This document shows, one piece after another, positions 9,614 to 17,959 of a stretch of DNA of 37,169 nucleotides. The first letter of the stretch is position 1, and each line of letters opens with the position of its first letter. The DNA is from Sulfitobacter sp. GTDB taxonomy: Bacteria > Pseudomonadota > Alphaproteobacteria > Rhodobacterales > Rhodobacteraceae. Where the stretch lies: assembly GCA_024636445.1 (NCBI GenBank), contig JAGXHE010000047.1, forward strand, positions 1 through 37,169, written 5' to 3'. The position numbers were made by a program, and so were the translations under genes. Under the pieces are notes generated by a model. It saw only the letters and a program-made list of their open reading frames with translations, searched no databases and was not told where the DNA came from.

Positions 9614-10696
9614 TCAGCGCACCTTCAGCGTCGCCAGACCGATCATCGCGAGGATCAGCGAGATGATCCAGAAACGGATGACGATCTGCGGCTCGGCCCA
9701 GCCTTTTTTCTCGTAGTGGTGGTGGATCGGCGCCATCAGGAAAACGCGTTTGCCGGTGCGTTTGAAATAGAGCACCTGGATGATCACGCTCAGTGCTTCG
9801 ACCACGAACAGGCCGCCGACGATGGCCAGCACCAGTTCGTGCTTGGTCGCCACGGCAATCGCTCCCAGCGCGCCGCCAAGGCCCAGACTGCCGGTGTCGC
9901 CCATGAAGACCGCCGCCGGTGGCGCGTTGTACCACAAAAAGCCCAAGCCGCCGCCAAAGAGCCCCGCGGTAAAGATCAATATTTCACCGGTGCCCGGCAC
10001 ATAGTGCACATCGAGATATTCGGTAAAGTCGACGCGGCCCACCGCATAGGCGATCACGCCCAGCGTGCCTGCGGCGATCATCACCGGCATGATCGCCAGC
10101 CCGTCCAACCCATCGGTCAGGTTGACCGCATTGGCAGAGCCCACGATCACGATCATCGAGAACGGGATGAACAGATAGCCAAGGTTGATCAGCGTGTCCT
10201 TGAACACCGGCAGGGCAAGCTGGTTCTGCAACTCCGCCGGATGATAGAGCGCCGAGACATAGGCCGCGATGCCCGCGATGGCGAAGCCCAGCAACAGGCG
10301 CACCTTGCCCGACACGCCGTTCGAGGATTGTTTGGACACTTTGGCATAGTCATCGGCAAAGCCGATTGCGGCGAATGACATGGTGACGAAGAGCACGACC
10401 CAGATGAACGGATTGTCCAGCCGCGCCCAGAGCAGCGTCGAGGTCAGCAATGCGCCGACGATCAACAGCCCGCCCATGGTGGGGGTGCCTGCCTTGATAA
10501 AGTGCCCTTCGGGCCCGTCCGTGCGGATAGGCTGGCCCTTGCCCTGGGTGCGGCGCAGCACGTTGATCAACGGTTGACCAAAGATGAAGCCGAACAACAA
10601 GGCCGTCAGAAAGGCCCCGCCCGCGCGGAAGGTGATATAGCGAAACAGGTTAAAGAAATCGCCGCCATCCGACAGCAAGGTCAACCAATAGAGCAT
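9614..10696 (-). CDS. mraY: phospho-MurNAc-pentapeptide translocase
   Basis: Integral membrane enzyme that transfers phospho-MurNAc-pentapeptide to undecaprenyl phosphate, giving lipid I. The 360-residue length and about ten membrane segments fit the family. The catalytic aspartates are present: Asp115-Asp116 in GFADDYAKV and Asp267 in [12 protein letters not shown], the same numbering as in Escherichia coli. Also present are [10 protein letters not shown] and the histidine cluster [11 protein letters not shown]. It follows murF after a 55-base gap and is probably the last gene of the mraZ-mraY transcript, because the next gene (glsA) runs in the other direction. Confidence 0.98.
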   Translation of the reverse strand: MLYWLTLLSDGGDFFNLFRYITFRAGGAFLTALLFGFIFGQPLINVLRRTQGKGQPIRTDGPEGHFIKAGTPTMGGLLIVGALLTSTLLWARLDNPFIWVVLFVTMSFAAIGFADDYAKVSKQSSNGVSGKVRLLLGFAIAGIAAYVSALYHPAELQNQLALPVFKDTLINLGYLFIPFSMIVIVGSANAVNLTDGLDGLAIMPVMIAAGTLGVIAYAVGRVDFTEYLDVHYVPGTGEILIFTAGLFGGGLGFLWYNAPPAAVFMGDTGSLGLGGALGAIAVATKHELVLAIVGGLFVVEALSVIIQVLYFKRTGKRVFLMAPIHHHYEKKGWAEPQIVIRFWIISLILAMIGLATLKVR

Positions 10697-10751
10697 GTGA
10701 GGCGTTCCAACTCATTCTTTGCGGCGCGAAGCCTTTTGGCCCGAAGCAGGT

Positions 10752-12188
10752 TCAGGCGTTTTCGACCGGATGGCCCATTTTGCGGATAGCGTCAACGACA
10801 AGCGCCAGTTTCATGCTGAGCGAGCCTTTGGCCAGCACAACATCGCCGGCGTCCAGCCGCGCGCGGAGTGTTTTGGCCATTTCTTCCGACGTTTCGCACC
10901 AGCGTCCGCGTTGATGTTCGGGCAGCGTATCATACAACGTGCGCATCAGCGGTCCGATGCAATGCACGCGGTCGACCTTTTCCATCGCGTCCAGATCGGC
11001 AAGCCCTGCGTGCAGACGTTCGGCGTCGGGGCCCAGTTCCTTCATGTCGCCCAGCACCGCGATGCGACGGCCATAGCGCACGCGCCCCATGTTGTTGATG
11101 ACTTCGGCGGCGGCCAGAACATCCAGCGCTGCGGCCATCGATGTGGGGTTGGCATTATAGCTGTCGTCGATCAGCTCCAGCGTCAGATCGCGTTCGACCG
11201 GATCAAGGTGGATCGTCTCGCGCGCGCCGCGTCCCTTGAAGGGCGCCCAGCGACCCAGGCTTTGCGCGGCCAGTGCCAGATCGGCACCAAGCTCGGCACA
11301 GGCGGCCAGAGCGCCCAGCCCATTCATCGCGAAATGCTGGCCAACGGTGGCGATCTTGAACACCAGTGGGGTGCCGTGCGCCTCGGCGCGGACCACGGTG
11401 GTATCGCTGTGCAGTTGCACGTCCTTTAGCACGTAATCAAAACCATGCCAGCCAAAGCCTACGTCCTTGCGTTTGGCGTCCAGCGCCTTGGCCTGCAGGA
11501 TCGCGGCGGTTTCGACATCGTTGTTCAGGATCGCCGCGCCGCCATATTCCAGACCGTCGATGATGCTGGCCTTCTCGATGGCGATGCCGGTGATATTGTC
11601 GAAGGCTTCCAGATGCGCGGCAGCGACCGTGGTGATCAGCGCCACGTGCGGACGCGCCATGCGGGCCAGTGGAGCGATCTCTCCGGGGTGGTTCATGCCG
11701 ATCTCGATCACCGCATATTCGGTGTCCTGCGGCATCCTTGCAAGCGTCAGCGGCACGCCCCAGTGGTTGTTGTAGCTGGCGACAGAGGCATGGGTGCGGC
11801 CCTGATCGCCCAGCATCGCCAGCAGCATTTCCTTGGTCGAGGTCTTGCCGACGCTGCCGGTGACGGCGACCACGCGGGCACGGGTGCGGGCCCGACCCTT
11901 GCGGCCCAGAGCCTCGAGCGCCTTGAGCACATCGGGCACCACCAGCAGCGGCGCATCCTGGGGCACACCGTCGGGGATATGGCTGACCAAAGCGGCAGCA
12001 GCACCTTTTTCCAGCGCTGCGGCGACGAAATCGTGGCCGTCGCGCACGTCTTGCAGGGCCACGAACAGGTCGCCCTTTTCCAGCGTGCGGGTGTCTATGG
12101 ACACGCCATTTGCAGCCCAGTTTCCGGTCGCGGTGCCGCCCGTGGCGTCGGCGGCGTCGGCGGCTGTCCAAAGCGGTGTGTCGGTCAT
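10752..12188 (-). CDS. murF: UDP-MurNAc-tripeptide--D-alanyl-D-alanine ligase
   Basis: Cytosolic Mur ligase that adds the D-Ala-D-Ala dipeptide to finish the UDP-MurNAc-pentapeptide. 478 residues. The N-terminal substrate-binding domain contains SIDTRTLEKGDLFVAL; the ATP loop is TGSVGKTSTKEML (110-122); other marks are NNHWGVPLTLARMP, EIGMNHPGEIAPLARMARP and the C-terminal DDSYNANPTSM and LGDMKELGP. The ATG overlaps the murE stop by four bases (ATGA at 12185-12188), so it is translationally coupled to murE. Confidence 0.97.
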   Translation of the reverse strand: MTDTPLWTAADAADATGGTATGNWAANGVSIDTRTLEKGDLFVALQDVRDGHDFVAAALEKGAAAALVSHIPDGVPQDAPLLVVPDVLKALEALGRKGRARTRARVVAVTGSVGKTSTKEMLLAMLGDQGRTHASVASYNNHWGVPLTLARMPQDTEYAVIEIGMNHPGEIAPLARMARPHVALITTVAAAHLEAFDNITGIAIEKASIIDGLEYGGAAILNNDVETAAILQAKALDAKRKDVGFGWHGFDYVLKDVQLHSDTTVVRAEAHGTPLVFKIATVGQHFAMNGLGALAACAELGADLALAAQSLGRWAPFKGRGARETIHLDPVERDLTLELIDDSYNANPTSMAAALDVLAAAEVINNMGRVRYGRRIAVLGDMKELGPDAERLHAGLADLDAMEKVDRVHCIGPLMRTLYDTLPEHQRGRWCETSEEMAKTLRARLDAGDVVLAKGSLSMKLALVVDAIRKMGHPVENA

Positions 12189-13669
12189 GTCAGACGTCCT
12201 TCCAAAGCAGCCACGGCCAGGCTCGCCTGTTCCGCATCGTCAAAGGGCAGCACATCGTCGCCGACGATCTGCCCGGACTCGTGGCCCTTGCCCGCGATCA
12301 GCAGCGCGTCGCCCGCATCCAGCATGTCGACGCCGCGCAGGATCGCCTCGGCGCGGTCTGCGACCTCAAGCGCGCCTGCGCATCCGGCCATCACCGCGGC
12401 GCGGATCTTGGCAGGATCTTCCGAGCGGGGGTTGTCGTCGGTGACGATCACCAGATCGGCGTTGGCGGCGGCAGCCTTGCCCATCAGCGGGCGTTTGCCT
12501 GCGTCACGGTCGCCGCCTGCACCGATGATGGCGATCAGGCGGCCCATCACGTGCGGGCGCATGGCAGAGAGTGCGGTCTCGATTGCAGCGGGGGTATGGG
12601 CAAAGTCGACAAAGACCGCCGCGCCGTTTTCGCGGGTGGCGGCCAGCTGCATCCGGCCCCTGACCGTGACCAGATGCGGCAGCGTGTCAAAGACGTGGTC
12701 GGGGTCAGCCCCGCAGGCGATCACCAGACCTGCGGCCAGTGCCACATTGTCGGCCTGAAAATCACCGATCAGGTTCAGACGCTTCTGATAGACCTTGCCG
12801 CGACAGACCAGCCGGATGTCCTGCCCCGTGGCATCCATGCGCTGCCCTGCCAGATGCAGATCGCCGCCAGAGCGGCCAACGGTCATCACCTGCTGGCCCC
12901 GCGCCTTGGCGATGGCGGCCATATCGACACCGCGTTCGTCGTCGATGTTGATCACGGCGGTGCCGTCTTCGGGCAGCACGCGGGCAAAGAGCCCGGCCTT
13001 GGCGTCGAAATAGGCTTCGAAGCTGTGGTGATAGTCCAGATGGTCCTGCGTAAAGTTGGTGAAACCGGCAGCGCGCAGCACCACACCGTCCAGCCGCCGC
13101 TGGTCCAGCCCGTGCGACGAGGCCTCCATCGCGGCATGGGTGATCCCGTTTTGAGCAGCGGCGGTCAGGGTGCGGTGCAGCGTGATCGGTTCGGGCGTGG
13201 TATGGGCAAGCGGTGCGGTCCATGCCCCCTCGACGCCGGTGGTGCCAAGGTTGATGGCGGCGAGGCCCATCTCGATCCAGATCTGGCGCACGAAGGTCGA
13301 CACCGACGTCTTGCCGTTGGTGCCGGTCACCGCCACCATGACTTTGGGCTGCGCGCCAAAGAACAGTGCGGCGGTGCGCGCCAATGTCTCGCGCGGGGTG
13401 TCGGAGACAACCAGTGCCGCGTCTGAGCCTGCAAGCGCGTCGCGCGCCAGTTCGGCCCCGACGGGGTCGGTCAGAATGGCGGATGCCCCGCGTTGCAATG
13501 CGCCCTCGATAAAGCTGGCACCGTGGAAACGGGTGCCGGGCATGGCGGCGAACAGGCTGCCTTCGCGGACTTCGCGGCTGTCGACGCACAGGTTGACCAG
13601 CTGCGGATTCGCCCCTGATGCGGCCATCAGCCCCAGAGAATTCAACGTGATACTGCGGGGCGTGACCAT
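12185..13669 (-). CDS. murE: UDP-MurNAc-L-Ala-D-Glu--2,6-diaminopimelate ligase
   Basis: Cytosolic Mur ligase adding the third stem-peptide residue. 494 residues with CVDSREVREGSLF in the N-terminal domain, the ATP loop AVTGTNGKTSVSTF (113-126), EASSHGLDQRRLDG, TNFTQDHLDYH, and the specificity motif DNPR (412-415 in VTDDNPRSEDP), which marks meso-diaminopimelate rather than lysine ligases. This implies a standard Gram-negative A1-gamma cell wall. A ribosome site (AAAAGG) sits about 8 bases before the ATG. It lies 17 bases downstream of ftsI and overlaps murF. Confidence 0.97.
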   Translation of the reverse strand: MVTPRSITLNSLGLMAASGANPQLVNLCVDSREVREGSLFAAMPGTRFHGASFIEGALQRGASAILTDPVGAELARDALAGSDAALVVSDTPRETLARTAALFFGAQPKVMVAVTGTNGKTSVSTFVRQIWIEMGLAAINLGTTGVEGAWTAPLAHTTPEPITLHRTLTAAAQNGITHAAMEASSHGLDQRRLDGVVLRAAGFTNFTQDHLDYHHSFEAYFDAKAGLFARVLPEDGTAVINIDDERGVDMAAIAKARGQQVMTVGRSGGDLHLAGQRMDATGQDIRLVCRGKVYQKRLNLIGDFQADNVALAAGLVIACGADPDHVFDTLPHLVTVRGRMQLAATRENGAAVFVDFAHTPAAIETALSAMRPHVMGRLIAIIGAGGDRDAGKRPLMGKAAAANADLVIVTDDNPRSEDPAKIRAAVMAGCAGALEVADRAEAILRGVDMLDAGDALLIAGKGHESGQIVGDDVLPFDDAEQASLAVAALEGRLT

Positions 13670-13686
13670 AGAAATGCCTTTTCGGC

Positions 13687-15477
13687 TTAGTTGCTGCTGG
13701 TCAGCGTTATATCAGCCAGTGTGGTCGGTTCAACGGTTGGTCTCAGTCCCAACAGCGGCGCCACACGGCGGATCATCTCGGCGGCGACGGGCACGGCTGT
13801 CCAGCCAGCCGTACGGCGCGGCTCGTCCCCGGAGGTGTCCACCGGCTCGTCCATCGAGACGATCAGCACGTATTTGGGATCATGCGAGGGGAATATGCTG
13901 GCAAAGGTCGCGATGTTGCGGTCCTTGTAGTATCCGCCCTGCGGGTTGGGCTTGTCCGCCGAGCCGGTCTTGCCGCCCACAGCATAGCCCGGCACTTCGC
14001 CAAAGCTGGCGGTGCCCGAGGTGACGACCTTGCGCAGCATCGTACGGGCCGCTTCGGCGGCTTGCGCGCTCATGATGCGCGCGCCCTGCTGGGTGCGGCC
14101 ATCTTGCTTGAGGATGGTGGGCCGCACGCTGAAGCCGCCGTTGGCAATCGCGGAATAGCCTGCGGCCAGTTGCATCGGCGACGTCGAAAGCCCGTGACCG
14201 TAGGAAATGGTAACGGCACTCAGATCGGTCCATTGCTTGGGCAACAAGGGCTTGCCCTGAACCGCTTCGACGATCTCGAACGGCGTGATATCGAAAAAGC
14301 CCAGCGACTTGAGAAAGGCCTGCTGACGCGCGACACCGATTTGCAGCGCCAGACGGCCAGAGCCACGGTTGGACGACTGCATGATGACATCGGACACGCT
14401 GATCACGCCGTAATTCTTGTTCTTGAACTCGCCGATGGGAAAGCCCCCCACCCGCATCGGCGGCGTGGTGTCGATCATCGTGTCGGCTGTGACCAAGCCC
14501 AGATCAATCGCTTGTGCTGCTGCAAAAATCTTGAACACTGACCCCAGCTCGTAGACCCCCTGCACCGAGCGGTTGTAGAGCGGGCTGTCCGACGGGTCGC
14601 CGACAATCGCGGGGCGCGGACGGTCGTTGGGATCAAAAGTGGGCAGCGACACCACCGACACGACTTCGCCGGTGTGCACGTCCATCAGGACCGATGTGGC
14701 CCCCTTGGCGTTCATCAGCTTCATCCCGCCATAGAGCACCTGTTCGGCGGCGGCCTGAACGGTCAGGTCCATCGACAGGGTCAGCGGTTTGCCCGCGTTG
14801 TCCGGATCGCGCAGATAGTCGTCAAAGTATTTTTCAGTACCCGCAACGCCGATCACCTCGGCGCCGTGCACGCCTTCCTTGCCAAAGGACGCACCGCCCA
14901 GCACGTGTGCTGCAAGTTTCCCATTGGGATAAAGCCGCATGTCGCGCGGGCCGAACAGCAGGCCGGGATCACCGATCTCGTGCACCGCCTGCATCTGCTC
15001 GGGGCTCATTTTCTTTTTGATCCACAAGAACTTGCGCTTGCCGGTGAAGTCCGTGACCAGACGGTCGCGGTTCAGATCGGGGAATATCTGCACCAGCGCT
15101 TCTGCTGCACCCAGCGGATCGATCATATGGGGCGGCTGCGCATAAAGTGCGTGGGTTTCAAAGTTCGTCGCCAGAAGACGCCCGTTGCGATCAACGATAT
15201 CGGCGCGGGCGGCAGAGATGGCTGCACCCGGCGCATAGGCGCGCGGCTCGGACGGCTCGGAGATCGACATCAGACCCATGCGGGCGCCCACCACCACGAA
15301 TGCGCAGACGAAGAACAGGCCCAGGATCAGCAGACGGCTTTCGGCACGCGCCCGCATCCTGTCCCGCATTTCCTCGTGGCGGATGCGTTTGTTCTCGCGC
15401 TCGATCGCGTCGGGGTTTTCACCATTGGCACGGGCTGGCAGGATACGCGCCAGCGGGCGCAGGGGAACGCGGATCAT
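13687..15477 (-). CDS. ftsI: septal peptidoglycan transpeptidase FtsI (class B penicillin-binding protein)
   Basis: Division-specific class B PBP that cross-links septal peptidoglycan in the periplasm and pairs with FtsW. 596 residues: a basic cytoplasmic tail, one membrane anchor around 49-70, a PBP dimer domain, then the transpeptidase domain with all three active-site motifs: SVFK (Ser313, Lys316), SSN (368-370) and KTG (503-505, within GGKTGSADKP). The PBP dimer domain holds DIVDRNGRLLATNFE. The start overlaps the ftsL stop by four bases (ATGA). The target of many beta-lactams. Nothing is missing. Confidence 0.97.
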   Translation of the reverse strand: MIRVPLRPLARILPARANGENPDAIERENKRIRHEEMRDRMRARAESRLLILGLFFVCAFVVVGARMGLMSISEPSEPRAYAPGAAISAARADIVDRNGRLLATNFETHALYAQPPHMIDPLGAAEALVQIFPDLNRDRLVTDFTGKRKFLWIKKKMSPEQMQAVHEIGDPGLLFGPRDMRLYPNGKLAAHVLGGASFGKEGVHGAEVIGVAGTEKYFDDYLRDPDNAGKPLTLSMDLTVQAAAEQVLYGGMKLMNAKGATSVLMDVHTGEVVSVVSLPTFDPNDRPRPAIVGDPSDSPLYNRSVQGVYELGSVFKIFAAAQAIDLGLVTADTMIDTTPPMRVGGFPIGEFKNKNYGVISVSDVIMQSSNRGSGRLALQIGVARQQAFLKSLGFFDITPFEIVEAVQGKPLLPKQWTDLSAVTISYGHGLSTSPMQLAAGYSAIANGGFSVRPTILKQDGRTQQGARIMSAQAAEAARTMLRKVVTSGTASFGEVPGYAVGGKTGSADKPNPQGGYYKDRNIATFASIFPSHDPKYVLIVSMDEPVDTSGDEPRRTAGWTAVPVAAEMIRRVAPLLGLRPTVEPTTLADITLTSSN

Positions 15478-15866
15478 TCGTCGGCCTCCATTGTAGAGAC
15501 ATCCACCGGGTTGGTGACCTGCATTCCCGCGGGATCGGTGATCGGCACATCCATCGGATTGGTGATCGGCACTTCTTCGGGCACCGGATAGGCCACCTGA
15601 TCGATAATGCCGAACTGTTCGGGGGCCAGCGGCAGCAGGCCCAGACTGTCAAAGTTGATGTCCGCCAGATCGCGCAGGCGGTCGGGACGGTTGAGATAGG
15701 CCCATTCGGCGCGCAGAACCGCCAGACGCGCGTGTGCGCGCTGGATGTCGCGGTGCAGTTTTTCGGTGTCGGACAGCGACTGCTGCGTGGCATAGTTTTC
15801 GCGGTAGGCCCAGAAGGCCAGACCGATCACCGTCAGCACCGTCAGAATGTAAAGTACTGATTTCAT
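15474..15866 (-). CDS. ftsL: cell division protein FtsL with repeat tail
   Basis: Small bitopic divisome protein that, with FtsB and FtsQ, activates FtsW-FtsI. 130 residues: a membrane segment at about 4-21 (VLYILTVLTVIGLAFWAY), a heptad-like coiled coil at about 25-58 (TEKLHRDIQRAHARLAVLRA), then the conserved WAYLNRPDRLRDLAD element. The C-terminal tail (from about residue 92) is unusual: VPEEVPITNPMD, VPITDPAGM and QVTNPVDV form three imperfect repeats of 9-10 residues ending in an acidic tip. Its start directly follows the rsmH stop with no gap, and its stop overlaps ftsI. Family call from size, topology and position between rsmH and ftsI. Confidence 0.9.
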   Translation of the reverse strand: MKSVLYILTVLTVIGLAFWAYRENYATQQSLSDTEKLHRDIQRAHARLAVLRAEWAYLNRPDRLRDLADINFDSLGLLPLAPEQFGIIDQVAYPVPEEVPITNPMDVPITDPAGMQVTNPVDVSTMEADE

Positions 15867-16841
15867 TTACTCAAACACTCCTGCCGTATACGGCATACCA
15901 ATGGATTTCGCGTCAATCTGACCGGGCGGCGTATCGGTGCGCGTGGCGATCCGCAGCTTGGCCGAGCGCGCGCGCGGGTTGGCGGCGACTTCGTCCGGGT
16001 CTGCGGCGATGGCTTTGCGGGTTTTTTGGGTGAACTGAGCGGCTTCGGTTTCGGTCTCGGGGGCGTAGCGGTTGGCGTTGGCCTGACTGCCCGTGCGCGC
16101 GGTCAGAAAGCGTTTGACCATACGGTCCTCGACGGAATGAAAGGTGACCACGGCCAGCTGCCCGCCGGGTTTAAGCGCCCGTTCTGCCGCCATAAGCCCG
16201 CGGTAAAGCTCGCCGTATTCGTCGTTGACCGCGATCCGCAAGGCCTGAAAGCTGCGGGTGGCGGGGTGCGACTGGTTCGGCTTGGCGCGCGGCAGGCAGG
16301 ATTCGATGATCTTGGCCAGACGCAGGGTGGTGGTGATCGGTGCTGTGTCGCGCTCGCGCACGATGGCCTTGGCGATGCGGCGGCTGGCGCGTTCCTCGCC
16401 GTAGTGAAACAGGATATTGGCGAGCACCGCCTCGTCGCCGTCATTGACCAGATCGGCAGCCGACGGGCCATCCTGGCTCATCCGCATGTCCAGCGGTCCG
16501 TCGCGCATGAAGGAAAATCCGCGCTCGGCCAGATCCAGCTGCATCGAGCTTACGCCGAGATCCAGTACAACACCGTCCAGATCCTGTACATATTCGTCCA
16601 GCCTGGAAAAAACCCCCTGCTGCATGACGATCCGGTCGCCATATGCGCCCGCCCATTCCGCCGCCATGTCAAAGGCCAGCGGGTCGCGATCAACGGCGAT
16701 CACACGCTCGGCACCTGCCTCCAGCAGCGCACGGGTGTAGCCCCCTGCGCCAAAGGTTCCGTCCAGCCATGTCCCGGTGATGGGCGCGCAGTCGCGCAGG
16801 ATGGCGTTGATCAGAACCGGAATATGTGGCCCCCCAGCCAT
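15867..16841 (-). CDS. rsmH: 16S rRNA (cytosine1402-N4)-methyltransferase
   Basis: SAM-dependent methyltransferase (also called MraW) that modifies C1402 of 16S rRNA. 324 residues, the normal size. Motifs seen: [10 protein letters not shown] at the N-terminus, the SAM loop [27 protein letters not shown], the FSRLDEY segment, [28 protein letters not shown] and the C-terminal [15 protein letters not shown]. The start lies 3 bases after the mraZ stop and the stop abuts ftsL, so it is in the tightly packed first segment of the dcw operon. Confidence 0.97.
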   Translation of the reverse strand: MAGGPHIPVLINAILRDCAPITGTWLDGTFGAGGYTRALLEAGAERVIAVDRDPLAFDMAAEWAGAYGDRIVMQQGVFSRLDEYVQDLDGVVLDLGVSSMQLDLAERGFSFMRDGPLDMRMSQDGPSAADLVNDGDEAVLANILFHYGEERASRRIAKAIVRERDTAPITTTLRLAKIIESCLPRAKPNQSHPATRSFQALRIAVNDEYGELYRGLMAAERALKPGGQLAVVTFHSVEDRMVKRFLTARTGSQANANRYAPETETEAAQFTQKTRKAIAADPDEVAANPRARSAKLRIATRTDTPPGQIDAKSIGMPYTAGVFE

Positions 16842-16844
16842 GAT

Positions 16845-17336
16845 CTATTCCATCTCCCCGTCCAGATAGACGGATGGGTCCATATCGGGGTCATAGCCGT
16901 CCCCTTCGAGGTCGTCGTGCACCTCGTCGAACTTGTCGGGGTTCCAGATCTCGAAGGTATCGCCGGACGCGGCAAAGCGGGCCGTGTCGGTCAGGCCGAT
17001 CTTTTCGCGCAGCTTGGCCGACAACACGATGCGGCCCGTATCATCCACGACGATTTCGATAGCTTGCGTCGAATACAGACGTTCCATCGCCTTGCGCTTG
17101 GCCGAACCACGCGGGTGTTTCGAGATTTTTGCGTCGACTTCGTCCATCGCCTCGATGGTGAAGCCTTCGAGGTAATCGCGGGTCTTGCCGCCGTATACGA
17201 TGATGATGCGGGGGGGCAGGCCTTCGGTCCATTCAGGGTCGGATCCTTCGATCACACGGCGAAACGAGGCCGGGATGGAGACCCTGCCCTTTGCGTCCAC
17301 CTTGTGGTCGCTTTCGCCTCTGAACCTGCGTGCCAT
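16845..17336 (-). CDS. mraZ: MraZ, AbrB-fold regulator of the dcw cluster
   Basis: DNA-binding transcriptional regulator that controls its own dcw operon in bacteria where it has been studied, acting through TGGGN repeats with 5-base spacers. 163 residues with two SpoVT-AbrB-like halves: DAKGRVSIPASFR (about 14-26) and DDTGRIVLSAKLREKIGL (about 98-115). The C-terminal end is acidic (DGYDPDMDPSVYLDGEME). First gene of the dcw cluster. Upstream lies an UpsM-type leader ending in an intrinsic terminator, and further upstream several paired TGGGN boxes fit its known binding pattern. The ribosome site is weak (GGACGG), so translation may be limited. Confidence 0.96.
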   Translation of the reverse strand: MARRFRGESDHKVDAKGRVSIPASFRRVIEGSDPEWTEGLPPRIIIVYGGKTRDYLEGFTIEAMDEVDAKISKHPRGSAKRKAMERLYSTQAIEIVVDDTGRIVLSAKLREKIGLTDTARFAASGDTFEIWNPDKFDEVHDDLEGDGYDPDMDPSVYLDGEME

Positions 17337-17400
17337 CTGGCCTGGTCCGTCCCAATGTTACGCCCGTTGTCTCTCGGGCTTTTGCCGTCCCCAGTTTTGA

Positions 17401-17445
17401 AATTAAAAACGGCGGGTTGATCTGCTGCCACTGATCAACCCGCCG
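17401..17445 (-). terminator. intrinsic terminator between leader and mraZ
   Basis: A perfect 13-bp stem, CGGCGGGTTGATC paired with GATCAACCCGCCG, with a 10-base loop. On the minus strand it is followed by TTTTTAATTT, the usual rho-independent layout. On the plus strand there is no T-tract, so it works only for leftward transcripts. Because it precedes mraZ by 73 bases, dcw transcription from promoters further upstream must read through it. Confidence 0.85.
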
Positions 17446-17610
17446 CCTGTCCCGCTTGGCGGGATGTCCAGCTGCGCGCGCCACCTGGGGGGATGTCTGC
17501 TCGCTCACGCGCCGGATCTTTGGTCTGATGAAAGCGAGGTGCCTGTATGAAACCTGCTAGAGTCTTATTGTCTGCTTGGGGTCGTTTGGTGCCCCGTGTC
17601 TCGTTCTCAT
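17401..17610 (-). ncRNA. UpsM-like small RNA / terminated dcw leader
   Basis: Immediately upstream of mraZ, on the same strand, a leader ends in a strong intrinsic terminator (stem 17410-17445 followed by U5). A second perfect hairpin (17450-17464, TCCCGC/GCGGGA) sits just before it. In Rhodobacter sphaeroides the dcw cluster is preceded by an unusually long 5' leader from which the abundant sRNA UpsM, about 200 nt, is made by partial termination. The position, orientation and terminator here match that arrangement. The 3' end is read from the sequence; the 5' end at about 17610 is only inferred from the UpsM length. No sequence-level comparison with UpsM was possible. Confidence 0.65.
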
Positions 17611-17630
17611 CCGATGAACAAGTGATCGCA

Positions 17631-17665
17631 TGGGAATTCATGGGCGGCAATAGTTTTTTATGGGC
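17631..17665 (+). promoter_or_regulatory. MraZ-type TGGGN boxes, module 1
   Basis: TGGGA (17631-17635), a 5-base spacer, TGGGC (17641-17645), and a third TGGGC in the same 10-base register at 17661-17665. MraZ is known to bind TGGGN repeats with 5-base spacers. The orientation is opposite to mraZ. The first pair lies in a 15-base segment that recurs inverted at 17961-17975. Confidence 0.5.
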
Positions 17666-17696
17666 ACGAGCCACCAATTGTTGTTTGCGACAAGAG

Positions 17697-17720
17697 TTAT
17701 ACACAACATATTGTGGATAA
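17697..17720. promoter_or_regulatory. inverted pair of DnaA boxes
   Basis: TTATACACA on the plus strand (17697-17705) and TTATCCACA on the minus strand (17712-17720) face each other and together make a near-perfect 24-bp inverted repeat. Both match the DnaA box consensus TTATNCACA exactly. The inner part is the palindrome CACAACATATTGTG (17702-17715). Confidence 0.75.
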
Positions 17721-17765
17721 AAATCGGCGGAATTTAGCTCAATTGGTTTAAAACAGGGCAAACTA

Positions 17766-17779
17766 CACAATATATTGTG
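17766..17779. promoter_or_regulatory. 14-bp perfect palindrome CACAATATATTGTG
   Basis: CACAATATATTGTG reads the same on both strands and differs by one base from the core of the inverted DnaA pair 64 bases to the left (CACAACATATTGTG). It lacks the full TTAT ends, so it could be a weak DnaA site pair or the operator of an unknown dimeric regulator. Confidence 0.6.
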
Positions 17780-17802
17780 CCCACTTGAAGTGCGAAAATA
17801 CT

Positions 17803-17817
17803 TCCCACGATTTCCCA
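17803..17817 (-). promoter_or_regulatory. MraZ-type TGGGN boxes, module 2
   Basis: On the minus strand TGGGA-AATCG-TGGGA, an exact match to the TGGGN-N5-TGGGN pattern and in the same orientation as mraZ. It lies between the 14-bp palindrome and the right-hand DnaA box. Confidence 0.55.
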
Positions 17818-17823
17818 AAAAAC

Positions 17824-17832
17824 TTATCCACA
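17824..17832 (+). promoter_or_regulatory. DnaA box
   Basis: Perfect TTATCCACA at the right edge of the AT-rich stretch, preceded by an A-rich run (CCCAAAAAAC). It is the third consensus DnaA box within 136 bases. Confidence 0.7.
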
Positions 17833-17892
17833 GAGCCTTGGGATATTCCATGTTTCTGTTACGTTCTCAAGGCTGGTTCGCAGAACTTAGAT

Positions 17893-17931
17893 GAATCACC
17901 AGCGAATCTCTGATTCACGGCCCCGTGATTC
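17893..17931. promoter_or_regulatory. cluster of four GANTC methylation sites
   Basis: GAATC at 17893-17897 and 17904-17908 and GATTC at 17912-17916 and 17927-17931: four sites in 39 bases. GANTC is the target of the cell-cycle methyltransferase CcrM in most alphaproteobacteria, where promoter-located sites tie transcription to replication. The segment also forms a small hairpin, TCACGG-CC-CCGTGA. Confidence 0.6.
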
Positions 17932-17959
17932 GGCGTGAGAGGGTGAATTTCCATCGGTG

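Noticed and set aside
17337-17409. MraZ boxes directly in front of mraZ
   Set aside because: Two TGGGN elements are present in coding orientation, but their spacing is 39 bases without intermediate boxes, so they do not fit the 10-base register.
17728-17760. tRNA-like 5' half (GCGGAATTTAGCTCAATTGG)
   Set aside because: Resembles a tRNA acceptor and D arm, but no anticodon arm, T arm or matching acceptor 3' strand follows; chance similarity or a very old fragment.
17435-17851. 138-residue minus-strand open frame upstream of mraZ
   Set aside because: Overlaps the terminator hairpin, the UpsM-like RNA and the DnaA boxes, and the composition is not protein-like (many Cys, Lys, Asn unlike neighbours).
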